DNA from: Calditrichaceae bacterium
Lineage (GTDB): Bacteria > Calditrichota > Calditrichia > Calditrichales > Calditrichaceae
Assembly: GCA_024763405.1 (NCBI GenBank)
Contig: JANTFQ010000003.1
Coordinates: 1-23,273 of the forward strand
DNA: 23,273 nucleotides
Direction of reading: 5' to 3'
The notes beneath the pieces are model-generated. The model did not search any database. It had not been told where the DNA came from and saw only the letters and a program-made list of their open reading frames with translations. A program made the translations under genes and the position numbers. This document shows, piece after piece, positions 15,075-22,468 of this stretch (within the stretch, counting starts at the first letter, position 1; each line of letters starts with the position of its first letter).

Positions 15075-15983
15075 ATGGCATTCGCTAAAACCAATGATGG
15101 TTTAAAGAAAACACGTAACGGGGTTTTTGCCCGTCTCACCAGGCTGGTTACGGCCAAACGCAAGATTGATGAAGACCTGCTCGAAGAGATAGAAGAGCTG
15201 CTCATTGCCGGAGATGTGGGCGTGGACACCACGCTGTTTTTATTAGATAATATTCGTGCCCGTGTAAAAAAAGAACGTTACGAAGACGCCGATGAATTAG
15301 ACGGCTTGATAAAAGATGAAATCAGTACGCTGCTGGACTTTCCGGAGGAGCAAAAGGAGACGGTAAAACCCAATGTAATTCTGGTGGTTGGTGTAAACGG
15401 AACTGGGAAAACAACTTCCATTGCCAAACTGGCGCATTATCATAAAAGTCAGGGAAAGTCAGTGCTGCTTGCCGCCGGGGATACCTTCCGGGCCGCGGCT
15501 ATTGAGCAATTGTCTATCTGGGGTGAACGCATCGGTTGTGATGTGGTGAAACACCAGCAGAATGCCGACCCGGCAGCGGTTGTATTTGACGCTGTCTCTG
15601 CGGCTAAAGCGCGTCAGACGGATTATGTTATTGTGGATACGGCGGGACGCCTGCATACAAAAGTAAATTTAATGTCCGAACTGGAAAAGATTCGAAAAAT
15701 AATAGAACGCCAGATACCCGGAGCGCCGCACGAAGTGATTCTGGTGCTAGATGCCGGGAATGGACAGAACGCGGTTAGTCAGGCCAAACAATTTATTAAA
15801 ACCGCGCATGTGGATTCTATTTTTCTGACAAAATTAGACGGTACGGCGCGCGGCGGCGTTGTGCTTTCCATAAAGCGGGAGCTGGGAATACCGGTAAAAT
15901 ATATTGGTCTTGGTGAAAAAATGGAAGATATGGAACTGTTTAATCCCAGAGAATTTGTAAAAGGGCTGTTTGCTTCATTATGA
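15075..15983 (+). CDS. ftsY: Signal recognition particle receptor FtsY
   Basis: A 302-aa SRP-family GTPase that receives SRP-ribosome complexes at the membrane. The N domain (about 10-90) is followed by the G domain with P-loop GVNGTGKT (106-113), AAGDTFRAAAIEQL (133-146), DTAGR (188-192), TKLD (252-255) and GLGEKMEDMELFNP (278-291). The acidic A domain is essentially absent, as in many bacteria outside Proteobacteria. The usual DATTGQNA reads DAGNGQNA (226-233), a mild variant. GGAG at 15061-15064 lies upstream of the ATG. Its stop overlaps the start of rimO in ATGA, so translation is coupled. Confidence 0.97.
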   Translation: MAFAKTNDGLKKTRNGVFARLTRLVTAKRKIDEDLLEEIEELLIAGDVGVDTTLFLLDNIRARVKKERYEDADELDGLIKDEISTLLDFPEEQKETVKPNVILVVGVNGTGKTTSIAKLAHYHKSQGKSVLLAAGDTFRAAAIEQLSIWGERIGCDVVKHQQNADPAAVVFDAVSAAKARQTDYVIVDTAGRLHTKVNLMSELEKIRKIIERQIPGAPHEVILVLDAGNGQNAVSQAKQFIKTAHVDSIFLTKLDGTARGGVVLSIKRELGIPVKYIGLGEKMEDMELFNPREFVKGLFASL

Positions 15984-17275
15984 AAAAAATACACATTACC
16001 ACCCTCGGGTGTTCTAAAAATACAGTGGATTCCGAAGTGCTTGCCGGACAATTGGAAGCGCTTCAGTACGAGGTAATTGATTCCGCCGAGGCAGCCGATG
16101 TTCTGATCATCAATACCTGTGGATTCGTGCAGGATGCAAAAGAGGAATCGATTCAGGCTATTTTTGAAGCGCTTAAACTAAAGGAACAGGACCCGGCAAA
16201 GAAAGTTTTCGCGGCCGGATGTCTTAGCCAGCGCTACCGTGCCGAAATTGAAAAAGAAATTCCCGAAGTAGACGCCATTTTTGGGACCGAAGAATATGCG
16301 GAGATTTTAAATACCCTTGGCGAGCGGCACGCGGCTTTAGATAATATTTACCGTATGCGTAAGATCAGCACGCCACGGCATTATGCCTATTTAAAGATAT
16401 CGGAAGGCTGTAATCATAGTTGTGCGTTTTGCGCTATTCCGGGGATCCGCGGCAAACACCGCAGCCGTACCATCGAAAGTTTAACCGGGGAAGCGCAGAA
16501 ATTAGCCGAATTTGGAGCTAAGGAACTAATCCTTATTTCGCAAGACACATCGTATTATGGCCGCGAGTTGTATAAAGAATCAAAAATTGCAGAACTGGCA
16601 GATCAGCTTCAAACGATTGATGATTTTGAATGGATACGTCTGCTCTATTGGTATCCAACGAATTTTCCGGAAGAAATTTTAGATTTAATGCAGACGGGTT
16701 CTAAAATACTACCCTATATCGATATGCCCATTCAGCATATCAGCAGCCGTATGCTGCGCTTAATGAGACGTGGAGATACACGGGATTCCTTAAAAAAAAT
16801 GTTTTATACCATTCGTGAAAGAGTGCCGGATGTGACCTTGCGGACGACGCTTATCCTCGGCCATCCCGGCGAAACGGATGCGGATTTTAGGGAACTATTT
16901 GATTTTATAAAAGATATAAAATTTGACAGGCTTGGAACTTTTATTTATTCTGATGAAGAAAATACAGCGGCCTTTTCACTCGGAGAAAAAGTAAACAGAG
17001 AAATTGCGCTTGAACGACAGAAAGAATTGATGGAACTTCAGCAAACAATTTCATTGCGTAAAAACACGGAGCGCATTGGACGGAAGTACAGAGTACTGAT
17101 TGATGAATTTAATCCGGAAACTTCTGTATTTAGTGCCCGCACAAAAATGGATGCTCCTGAGATTGATAATGAGGTGGTTATCCAGGGGGGAAATGAAACC
17201 TATAAACCAGGTGATTTTGCAGAGGTAAAAATTGTAGATGCTTCGGAATATGAACTGTATGCACAATTTGTTTAA
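15980..17275 (+). CDS. rimO: Ribosomal protein S12 methylthiotransferase RimO
   Basis: A 431-aa radical-SAM methylthiotransferase that modifies the conserved aspartate of ribosomal protein S12. The N-terminal UPF0004 domain has C11 in TTLGCSKN, C47 in INTCGF and C81 in AAGCLSQRY for the auxiliary cluster. The radical-SAM cluster motif is CNHSCAFC (C144, C148, C151), followed by AIPGIRGKHRSR. DMPIQHISSRMLRLMRRGDT and the C-terminal TRAM domain are typical. I favour RimO over MiaB from the LGCSKNTVDSE start and the RGKHRSR region. It follows ftsY with a 4-nt overlap and is followed 30 nt later by the GWxTD gene, probably as one transcript. Confidence 0.94.
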   Translation: MKKIHITTLGCSKNTVDSEVLAGQLEALQYEVIDSAEAADVLIINTCGFVQDAKEESIQAIFEALKLKEQDPAKKVFAAGCLSQRYRAEIEKEIPEVDAIFGTEEYAEILNTLGERHAALDNIYRMRKISTPRHYAYLKISEGCNHSCAFCAIPGIRGKHRSRTIESLTGEAQKLAEFGAKELILISQDTSYYGRELYKESKIAELADQLQTIDDFEWIRLLYWYPTNFPEEILDLMQTGSKILPYIDMPIQHISSRMLRLMRRGDTRDSLKKMFYTIRERVPDVTLRTTLILGHPGETDADFRELFDFIKDIKFDRLGTFIYSDEENTAAFSLGEKVNREIALERQKELMELQQTISLRKNTERIGRKYRVLIDEFNPETSVFSARTKMDAPEIDNEVVIQGGNETYKPGDFAEVKIVDASEYELYAQFV

Positions 17276-17305
17276 TTTTTTTAAGACCATGAAAGAAGGG
17301 AATAT

Positions 17306-18580
17306 ATGCGGTTTATAAGAACAGCAGTCTTTGTCCTCATTATTGTGACCGCGTCTGCGGCTCAGTACCGTGGATACGCACATCAAAGCGGAATTGGCAT
17401 CCCTTATTTCAGGGTGTCCGTTCACCAACAGTTTAAACCCGATTTAAAGCATACAAGACTGTTGGTTATGTGCGAGCTATTGAACGATGATTTGACATTT
17501 ATTAAAAGTAATAAAAGCGGTTTTGACGCTGAGTTTGAGCTTATTTATGCCATCTACAGTAAAGAAAATGAAGTAGCTGCCAGCCGAACCGTTAAAAAAC
17601 GGGTAAATGTCGCCTATTTTGATCAAACGAATAACAGGGAAAATCCATCTATTTATAAAGAAGAATTTATCCTGCTTCCCGGTAAATACACCGTTATGGT
17701 AAAATCAATTGATTTGAATTCCAACAAGGTCGCGCAGCGAAAAGTGGATATTGTCATCGAAGATTTTGCTAAAAAAGATCTCAGCATCAGCAGTGTCCTT
17801 TTTCTTAAGCAGGCCCATTTTGATTCTCTCGGCAAAATGATTGCTTTTCAACCCAGTTTTGAAAATAATTTTAACGTGCGTTCCGGTTTATTTTATATCT
17901 ATTTTGATCTGTACCAAAAGAATATTTTACAGCCGGTGAATCTTTCCTTTAAGATTATTAATACAAAGAAGGATACAGAAATCGATTCGAGTTTTATCTA
18001 TAAACCGACACAAAAGATTAGTTCCTTCGTTATTAATGTGGATAAAAATCGTTTGAAACGGAATAACTATACCTTGGAAATTAAGGTAAAAGAAGGAAAG
18101 AATACCTTAAAGAAAACACAGACATTTTCTTTCTTCTGGTCAGAAGTTCCCGGAACTGTTAAGGATATCGCCACCGCTATAAGGCAAATGAGTTATATCC
18201 TGAATACGGATACTTTAAACCGATATTTAAAAGCGGATTTCCCCGAACAAAAGGCATTTTTTAAACGCTTCTGGAAAGACCGCGATCCCAATCCCGCAAC
18301 AAAACGGAATGAATTAAAGGATGAATATTTTAATCGTGTAAACTATGCTAATCAGCATTTTAAAGCATTGGGGGAGAACGGCTGGAAATCGGACAGAGGA
18401 AGAATCCTGATTAAATTTGGATACCCTGATGATATAGAGCGTCATCCTTTTGAAATAGACAGTAAACCTTATGAATTGTGGCGATATTATTCACTGCGGA
18501 AGGTTTTCTATTTTATTGATGTAACGGGATTCGGGGATTACCGCCTGCATCCGGATTATATTGATATGGAATTTCAATAG
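17306..18580 (+). CDS. GWxTD domain-containing exported protein
   Basis: A 424-aa protein with a signal peptide (RFIRTAVFVLIIVTASA, cleavage near 19) and mostly beta-strand content to about 275. A helical C-terminal region holds the GWxTD-type motif, here GWKSD (359-363), followed by RGRILIKFGYPDDIERHP. Upstream of it, FKRFWKDRDPNP and ELKDEYFNRVNYAN are also typical. These proteins occur in Acidobacteria, Gemmatimonadota, Calditrichota, Ignavibacteriota and relatives; their role is unknown, presumably periplasmic or outer-membrane associated. GAAGGGA precedes the ATG. The gene ends 28 nt from the rpmB stop, tail to tail. The T-to-S change in the motif is conservative. Confidence 0.88.
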   Translation: MRFIRTAVFVLIIVTASAAQYRGYAHQSGIGIPYFRVSVHQQFKPDLKHTRLLVMCELLNDDLTFIKSNKSGFDAEFELIYAIYSKENEVAASRTVKKRVNVAYFDQTNNRENPSIYKEEFILLPGKYTVMVKSIDLNSNKVAQRKVDIVIEDFAKKDLSISSVLFLKQAHFDSLGKMIAFQPSFENNFNVRSGLFYIYFDLYQKNILQPVNLSFKIINTKKDTEIDSSFIYKPTQKISSFVINVDKNRLKRNNYTLEIKVKEGKNTLKKTQTFSFFWSEVPGTVKDIATAIRQMSYILNTDTLNRYLKADFPEQKAFFKRFWKDRDPNPATKRNELKDEYFNRVNYANQHFKALGENGWKSDRGRILIKFGYPDDIERHPFEIDSKPYELWRYYSLRKVFYFIDVTGFGDYRLHPDYIDMEFQ

Positions 18581-18581
18581 G

Positions 18582-18610
18582 TAAAAAAAAAGCTGACCGG
18601 AGGTCAGCTT
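18582..18610 (-). terminator. Rho-independent terminator of rpmB
   Basis: On the minus strand a perfect 9-bp stem (AAGCTGACC / GGTCAGCTT, loop TCC) is followed by a run of T residues from the A-tract at 18582-18591. The stem's first two bases overlap the TAA stop of rpmB. In the + direction there is no T-run, so GWxTD transcripts would not be efficiently ended by it. Confidence 0.88.
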
Positions 18611-18806
18611 AAGACAGGACAGGTTTTTGAATTTTGTTTGCCTGTATGCAACTGGTGCAGACACGCATACGTTTAACGCCATCTTCGGTTTGAACACGAA
18701 TTTTTTGCAGATTAGGTAAAAACCGTCTTCTATTTTTATTGTGTGCATGGCTGACATTGTTTCCGCTCATCGGGCCTTTTCCACAAATTTCACATACCAT
18801 TGCCAT
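18609..18806 (-). CDS. rpmB: 50S ribosomal protein L28 (zinc-type)
   Basis: A 65-aa large-subunit ribosomal protein. MAMVCEICGKGPMSGNNVSHAHNK and NRRRFLPNLQKIRV are the L28 signature. Two CxxC pairs, CEIC near residue 5 and CTSC near residue 51, make this the zinc-ribbon (C+) form; C- paralogues, when present in a genome, are often under Zur control. The start is the ATG at 18806 with AAGGAG just upstream; longer in-frame readings begin inside the promoter. It is a single-gene transcript with a candidate promoter at 18846-18874 and its own terminator. Confidence 0.97.
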   Translation of the reverse strand: MAMVCEICGKGPMSGNNVSHAHNKNRRRFLPNLQKIRVQTEDGVKRMRVCTSCIQANKIQKPVLS

Positions 18807-18845
18807 TTTTATACTCCTTATTGCTCTCAATTTTTGAAAAACAAG

Positions 18846-18874
18846 AATATAAGTAGAACCTGTTTTAAATGCAA
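18846..18874 (-). promoter_or_regulatory. Candidate rpmB promoter
   Basis: Reading the minus strand, TTGCAT (18874-18869) and TATATT (18851-18846) are 17 nt apart. The -10 matches 5 of 6 positions and the -35 only 3 of 6. It lies about 40 nt upstream of the L28 ATG. No Zur-like palindrome was recognised nearby. Confidence 0.4.
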
Positions 18875-18926
18875 ACATTTAAACCCATTCCATTCTTCAT
18901 TAATAGTTGTAATTTCGTTTGATAGC

Positions 18927-18955
18927 TTGACTGATTTCGGGCGGAGCGGTATATT
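18927..18955 (+). promoter_or_regulatory. sigma70-type promoter of the methyltransferase gene
   Basis: TTGACT (5 of 6) and TATATT (5 of 6) are separated by exactly 17 nt. The expected start is near 18962, giving a leader of about 25 nt that contains the AAAGG ribosome site (18976-18980) before ATG 18987. This is the best classical promoter in the window. Confidence 0.65.
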
Positions 18956-18986
18956 CAATGCTTTAATAGTACAGAAAAGGTTAACG

Positions 18987-19652
18987 ATGAGCCGAAGTAA
19001 ATTATATCCGGAATCAAAAGTAGAAATTCAGGGATTTATTGCCCGTCATTATGATACGATTTTAGATATGGCATCTCTGGGACTGTATAAAAAATTTATC
19101 AAATCGGCCATAAAAAAGATGGAGATAAAACCGGGTGAGCGCATCCTGGATTTGGGATGCGGAACCGGACGGAACGCCCGCTTAATGCGCAACGATTTTG
19201 GTGAAAAAGGCCATTTGCTGGGAATGGATGTTTCGTATACAATGGGACGCCAGTTTGAACGTAAAACCCGTTCTTTTAATAACATGGAGTTTCATAGCGA
19301 ACGCATTGATTTACCATTTAAACAAAGAAGAAAATTTGACCGGGTTTTTATCAGTTTTGTGCTGCATGGATTTCCGCAGGATGTGCGGGAAGTGATTATT
19401 AAAAATGCGTACGATAATTTAAAGCCGGGCGGGATTTTTACCATTCTGGATTTTGCCGAATTTTCGCTTCATGATATGCCCGTATATTACCGTATTCCGT
19501 TTAAAATAGTAGAATGTCCCTATGCCTTCGATTTTATTGAAAAAGACTGGAAGAAAAATCTCGAAGGGCATGGTTTTGGGCAGTTTACGGAACATTTTAT
19601 GTTCAATAAATACGTGCGGTTATTAAATGCAGTAAAAAGTATGCAGTACTAA
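18987..19652 (+). CDS. Class I SAM-dependent methyltransferase
   Basis: A 221-aa Rossmann-fold methyltransferase of the UbiE/Methyltransf_11 type. Motif I is ILDLGCGTGRNA (about 53-64), then GMDVS as the acidic loop binding the SAM ribose, FDRVFISFVLHGFP as motif II, and LKPGGIFTILDFAE as motif III. The C-terminal part is probably the substrate lid. The acceptor is unknown; quinone methylation is possible, given a UbiA-type enzyme 4 kb away, but that is only context. ATG 18987 was chosen because it follows AAAGG and the promoter above; the frame stays open upstream without protein-like sequence. It is a single-gene transcript, divergent from rpmB. Confidence 0.88.
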   Translation: MSRSKLYPESKVEIQGFIARHYDTILDMASLGLYKKFIKSAIKKMEIKPGERILDLGCGTGRNARLMRNDFGEKGHLLGMDVSYTMGRQFERKTRSFNNMEFHSERIDLPFKQRRKFDRVFISFVLHGFPQDVREVIIKNAYDNLKPGGIFTILDFAEFSLHDMPVYYRIPFKIVECPYAFDFIEKDWKKNLEGHGFGQFTEHFMFNKYVRLLNAVKSMQY

Positions 19653-19666
19653 AAAAACAGGTTATT

Positions 19667-19682
19667 TGTGATCTAAATCACA
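19667..19682. promoter_or_regulatory. CRP/FNR-family operator (perfect TGTGA-N6-TCACA)
   Basis: TGTGATCTAAATCACA is an exact match to the CRP palindrome, with 6-bp arms and a 4-nt centre. It lies in the 153-nt gap between the methyltransferase stop and the VCBS gene, centred at 19674.5. That is about 42 nt before the start implied by a TACCTTTA box at 19703-19710, or about 71 nt before the start implied by TTGGAA/GATAAC at 19711-19739. Both are spacings used by CRP activators. It could also form a weak AT-rich hairpin ending the methyltransferase transcript. Confidence 0.55.
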
Positions 19683-19710
19683 TTTGTTTTATGCTTAAAC
19701 GATACCTTTA

Positions 19711-19739
19711 TTGGAACGCCTAATATATTATTCGATAAC
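19711..19739 (+). promoter_or_regulatory. Tentative promoter of the VCBS/ASPIC gene
   Basis: TTGGAA and GATAAC are 17 nt apart (4 of 6 matches each), about 67 nt upstream of ATG 19806. An overlapping alternative is the Bacteroidetes-like TACCTTTA at 19703-19710 (7 of 8 to TAnnTTTG). Neither is strong alone, which would suit an activator-dependent promoter. Confidence 0.3.
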
Positions 19740-19805
19740 TTTCTTTACTGAAACATTATAATTTTTATATTTTTTTTCTCTGGTATTTATTAAGTGGAGA
19801 CACCC

Positions 19806-22424
19806 ATGTCTGAGCGCTTGAAGATCCGTTTTGCCAACATCCTTTTTGTTATTTTTTTCTCATTCTTTACGCTTTCTGCCCAAACATTTATCCCGCATAC
19901 TGATTTTGGCATGTATATCTCGCCGTCGGTTTCCTGGGGTGACTACGACAATGACGGGTATGAGGATTTATATATTAGCAATGGCGGCCAGTCCGGTTCA
20001 ACTGTTTACCGATGGGAGAATTTTTTATATCATAATTTAGGTAATGGAACATTTGATTCCGTTTCTACCGGGGCTTTGGTCACGGATGTCTCGGCTTCTG
20101 GCGGTGGCACCTGGGGTGATTATGACAATGACGGAGACCTTGATTTACTCGTTGCCGAAGCATCACACCGGCAGGTTGGAAGTGGATTTTCCACAACATA
20201 TTATTCTAAAAATTCATTTTATCAAAATCAGGGAGATGGGACTTTTAGTAGTATTATACTCAGTCCAATTACAAACGAATCGCAATCTTCTGGCTTGGGA
20301 GATGGAAAATCCCGAATAATTCCTTCATGGACAGATTATAATAATGACGGTTGGCTGGATATATTTGAGAGCAACAGTGCTTTTAATGAAGGTTTTACCT
20401 ATGCACATTCCCTTTATTTAAGCGGACAAGACGGCTCTTTTAGTGAAATAAGTAATGATTTAACCACTGATGAAACAGGGCGGGCCGGGGTTTCATGGGT
20501 TGATTTTGATAATGACGGTGATCTCGATCTGGCGACTGCATCCGGAAAACCAGGCAAAGAAACCAACCTTTGGGTAAATTCTAACGGAGCGTTTACGAAA
20601 TACAATTTAATTCCTTCCGGTGAAACAGACGGACGTTCTGCGGCCGGCGTTAGCTGGGGTGATTATGATAATGATGGAGACTTTGACTTGTTTGTTTCCG
20701 TAACCTATGATTCGGACGGACAAACATGGGCGGTGAACCGTCTTTTTAGGAATGATACCTCTTCACCAGACACGCCTGTTTTTACAGAAATGACATCGAC
20801 ACAGGTCGGAACCTGGATAGACGATCTCTGTATTTCCAACGGAAGTGCCTGGGGTGATTACGATAATGACGGAGACTTGGATTTATTTATTGGAAATGAC
20901 GGCCCTATTAGTGAAGGGTATTCTAATTTTTTGGTACGCAATAACGGAGATGGAACCTTTACGCAAATTGACGACGGCGCCATAAATGATTCCACTTTTA
21001 TCCGCTCCTGTGCCTGGTGTGATTATGATAATGACGGGGATTTGGATTTAGCGGCCGGATTGGAAGGGCCGAATGATATCTTTGAAAATACCGGAAATAG
21101 CAATCATTGGGTGAATATAAAACTTATTGATACACGCTCCGGGACTAATACGACTGCCATGGGTTCACGTGTTCAGGTTTATTCGCCTTCAAAGCAAATA
21201 CGGGAAATCTCGGCGCAGACGGGAATTGGCGGGCAAAACAGCCTCCGGACCCATTTCGGATTAGCATCTGTTTCGGAGATAGATTCTATTGTGGTGGGTT
21301 GGCTGAGCAACGGAGGAAGCAAAGGGCGTACAAAGACAAGCTACACTTCTCTTCCGGCGGATAAATTTATGCGTTACACGTATGGGGATTTAGACGTAAC
21401 CGCTGATATACTAAAAAATCAGACATTTATGTATCTGTTTGGAAATACGGGTTCCGCGATTGAATTTACAGCCAATTCCGATACAGACGGGGGGACTGTT
21501 CAGGTACAGCGCTATACATCCAGCCCTTCGGGCAGCACTTTTTCCGGTACTTCTGCCACTGCTCCGGGCGGAACGGTTACACCGAATGTAGCCGCATCCG
21601 ACCGCTGGTGGCAAATTACCGAAAGTGGCTTAACCGGTAATTTTACGGTAACCATATATTTGGATATTTCTGATTTGGCAGGCGTAACAGATAATGATAA
21701 ATTAGTGATTTTAAAAAGAGCCGACAGCAGTTCTCCCTGGTCTCCATTAAACACATTACGAATTGGTACTACCCTGTATGCTTCCGGTGTTACCTCTTTC
21801 TCCCAGTTTACCATCGGTGCCAATAGCAGCGATAACTCTCTGCCGGTGCAATTGATTTCTTTCAATTCAACAGCCGTAGACGGAAAGACACTCATTCAAT
21901 GGCAAACCGCATCCGAGGTAGATAATCTGGGATTTATTCTGGAGCGTTGCTCCCAAAAAAATCAATGGGTAGAAGTGGCCAGTTATAAAACGCATCCCGA
22001 ACTTATTGGACAGGGTTCTTCCAGCAGTACATCGGAATATTCTTTTATCGATATGGATCAACCGGCTTCAAAAGGATGTACATACCGATTGAGCGATGTC
22101 TCATTTTCCGGTATCAAAAAGGTTTTGGGTACCATTCAGAAAAAACCTGCAGATTTACCACAAGAATTTGGACTGGATAATAATTATCCTAATCCATTTA
22201 ATCCTTCGACTACGCTGCGGTATCGGTTGAGAGACACCGTTCCGGTTCAACTTATTGTATATAATGCCGCTGGTCAACGGGTTGCGAAGCTGGTAGATGC
22301 AATTCAGACAAATGGAGAATATAAAAAAATATTTGACGGTACCGGATTAAGCAGCGGAATCTATTTTTATCAATTACGAGCAGGAAAATTCAGTCGTATA
22401 AAAAAAATGATATTACTTCGATAG
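19806..22424 (+). CDS. Secreted FG-GAP/VCBS-repeat protein with ASPIC/UnbV and T9SS sorting domain
   Basis: 872 aa. A signal peptide (about 8-26, ending LSAQ) is followed by seven calcium-binding-type repeats of the form (S/T/A)WxDYDNDGDLDL between about residues 43 and 420; the DxDNDG loops suggest a beta-propeller stabilised by Ca2+. An ASPIC/UnbV domain (about 433-521) starts NHWVNIKLIDT and includes GSRVQVYSPSKQIREISAQTG and HFGLASVSEIDSIVVGW. A beta-sandwich region (about 530-780) follows. The last ~85 residues are a type A T9SS sorting domain (NNYPNPFNPSTTLRY, GIYFYQLRAG, ending KKMILLR). It should be exported by Sec and then T9SS to the cell surface or outside, for adhesion or polymer binding. 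ATG 19806 was chosen because GGAGA precedes it. It has a CRP-type operator upstream and a strong terminator after it. Confidence 0.93.
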   Translation: MSERLKIRFANILFVIFFSFFTLSAQTFIPHTDFGMYISPSVSWGDYDNDGYEDLYISNGGQSGSTVYRWENFLYHNLGNGTFDSVSTGALVTDVSASGGGTWGDYDNDGDLDLLVAEASHRQVGSGFSTTYYSKNSFYQNQGDGTFSSIILSPITNESQSSGLGDGKSRIIPSWTDYNNDGWLDIFESNSAFNEGFTYAHSLYLSGQDGSFSEISNDLTTDETGRAGVSWVDFDNDGDLDLATASGKPGKETNLWVNSNGAFTKYNLIPSGETDGRSAAGVSWGDYDNDGDFDLFVSVTYDSDGQTWAVNRLFRNDTSSPDTPVFTEMTSTQVGTWIDDLCISNGSAWGDYDNDGDLDLFIGNDGPISEGYSNFLVRNNGDGTFTQIDDGAINDSTFIRSCAWCDYDNDGDLDLAAGLEGPNDIFENTGNSNHWVNIKLIDTRSGTNTTAMGSRVQVYSPSKQIREISAQTGIGGQNSLRTHFGLASVSEIDSIVVGWLSNGGSKGRTKTSYTSLPADKFMRYTYGDLDVTADILKNQTFMYLFGNTGSAIEFTANSDTDGGTVQVQRYTSSPSGSTFSGTSATAPGGTVTPNVAASDRWWQITESGLTGNFTVTIYLDISDLAGVTDNDKLVILKRADSSSPWSPLNTLRIGTTLYASGVTSFSQFTIGANSSDNSLPVQLISFNSTAVDGKTLIQWQTASEVDNLGFILERCSQKNQWVEVASYKTHPELIGQGSSSSTSEYSFIDMDQPASKGCTYRLSDVSFSGIKKVLGTIQKKPADLPQEFGLDNNYPNPFNPSTTLRYRLRDTVPVQLIVYNAAGQRVAKLVDAIQTNGEYKKIFDGTGLSSGIYFYQLRAGKFSRIKKMILLR

Positions 22425-22427
22425 AAG

Positions 22428-22462
22428 AAAAAAAAGCCCGGCCGGAACCGGGCTTTTTTTTT
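22428..22462. terminator. Bidirectional rho-independent terminator
   Basis: A stem GCCCGG/CCGGGC (22436-22441 and 22448-22453, loop CCGGAA) is flanked by an A-tract on the left and a T-run (22454-22462) on the right. It therefore works in both directions and serves the two convergent genes, whose stop codons are 4 and 7 nt from its ends. Confidence 0.93.
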
Positions 22463-22468
22463 GTATAT

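Noticed and set aside
10614..18580. The whole + strand run as a single novel defence or secondary-metabolite island.
   Set aside because: The genes are mainly housekeeping (ridA, ftsY, rimO), base composition is even by eye, and there are no mobile-element or immunity domains.
18741..18986. Upstream in-frame extension of the methyltransferase gene (82 extra codons).
   Set aside because: It overlaps rpmB and its control region, reads as non-protein-like sequence, and contains the strong TTGACT/TATATT promoter; ATG 18987 has a proper ribosome site.
19667..19690. TGTGAT/ATCACA hairpin as an intrinsic terminator of the methyltransferase gene.
   Set aside because: The stem is only 6 bp and AT-rich, and the T-stretch after it is interrupted; the exact CRP consensus is the better explanation, though not excluded.
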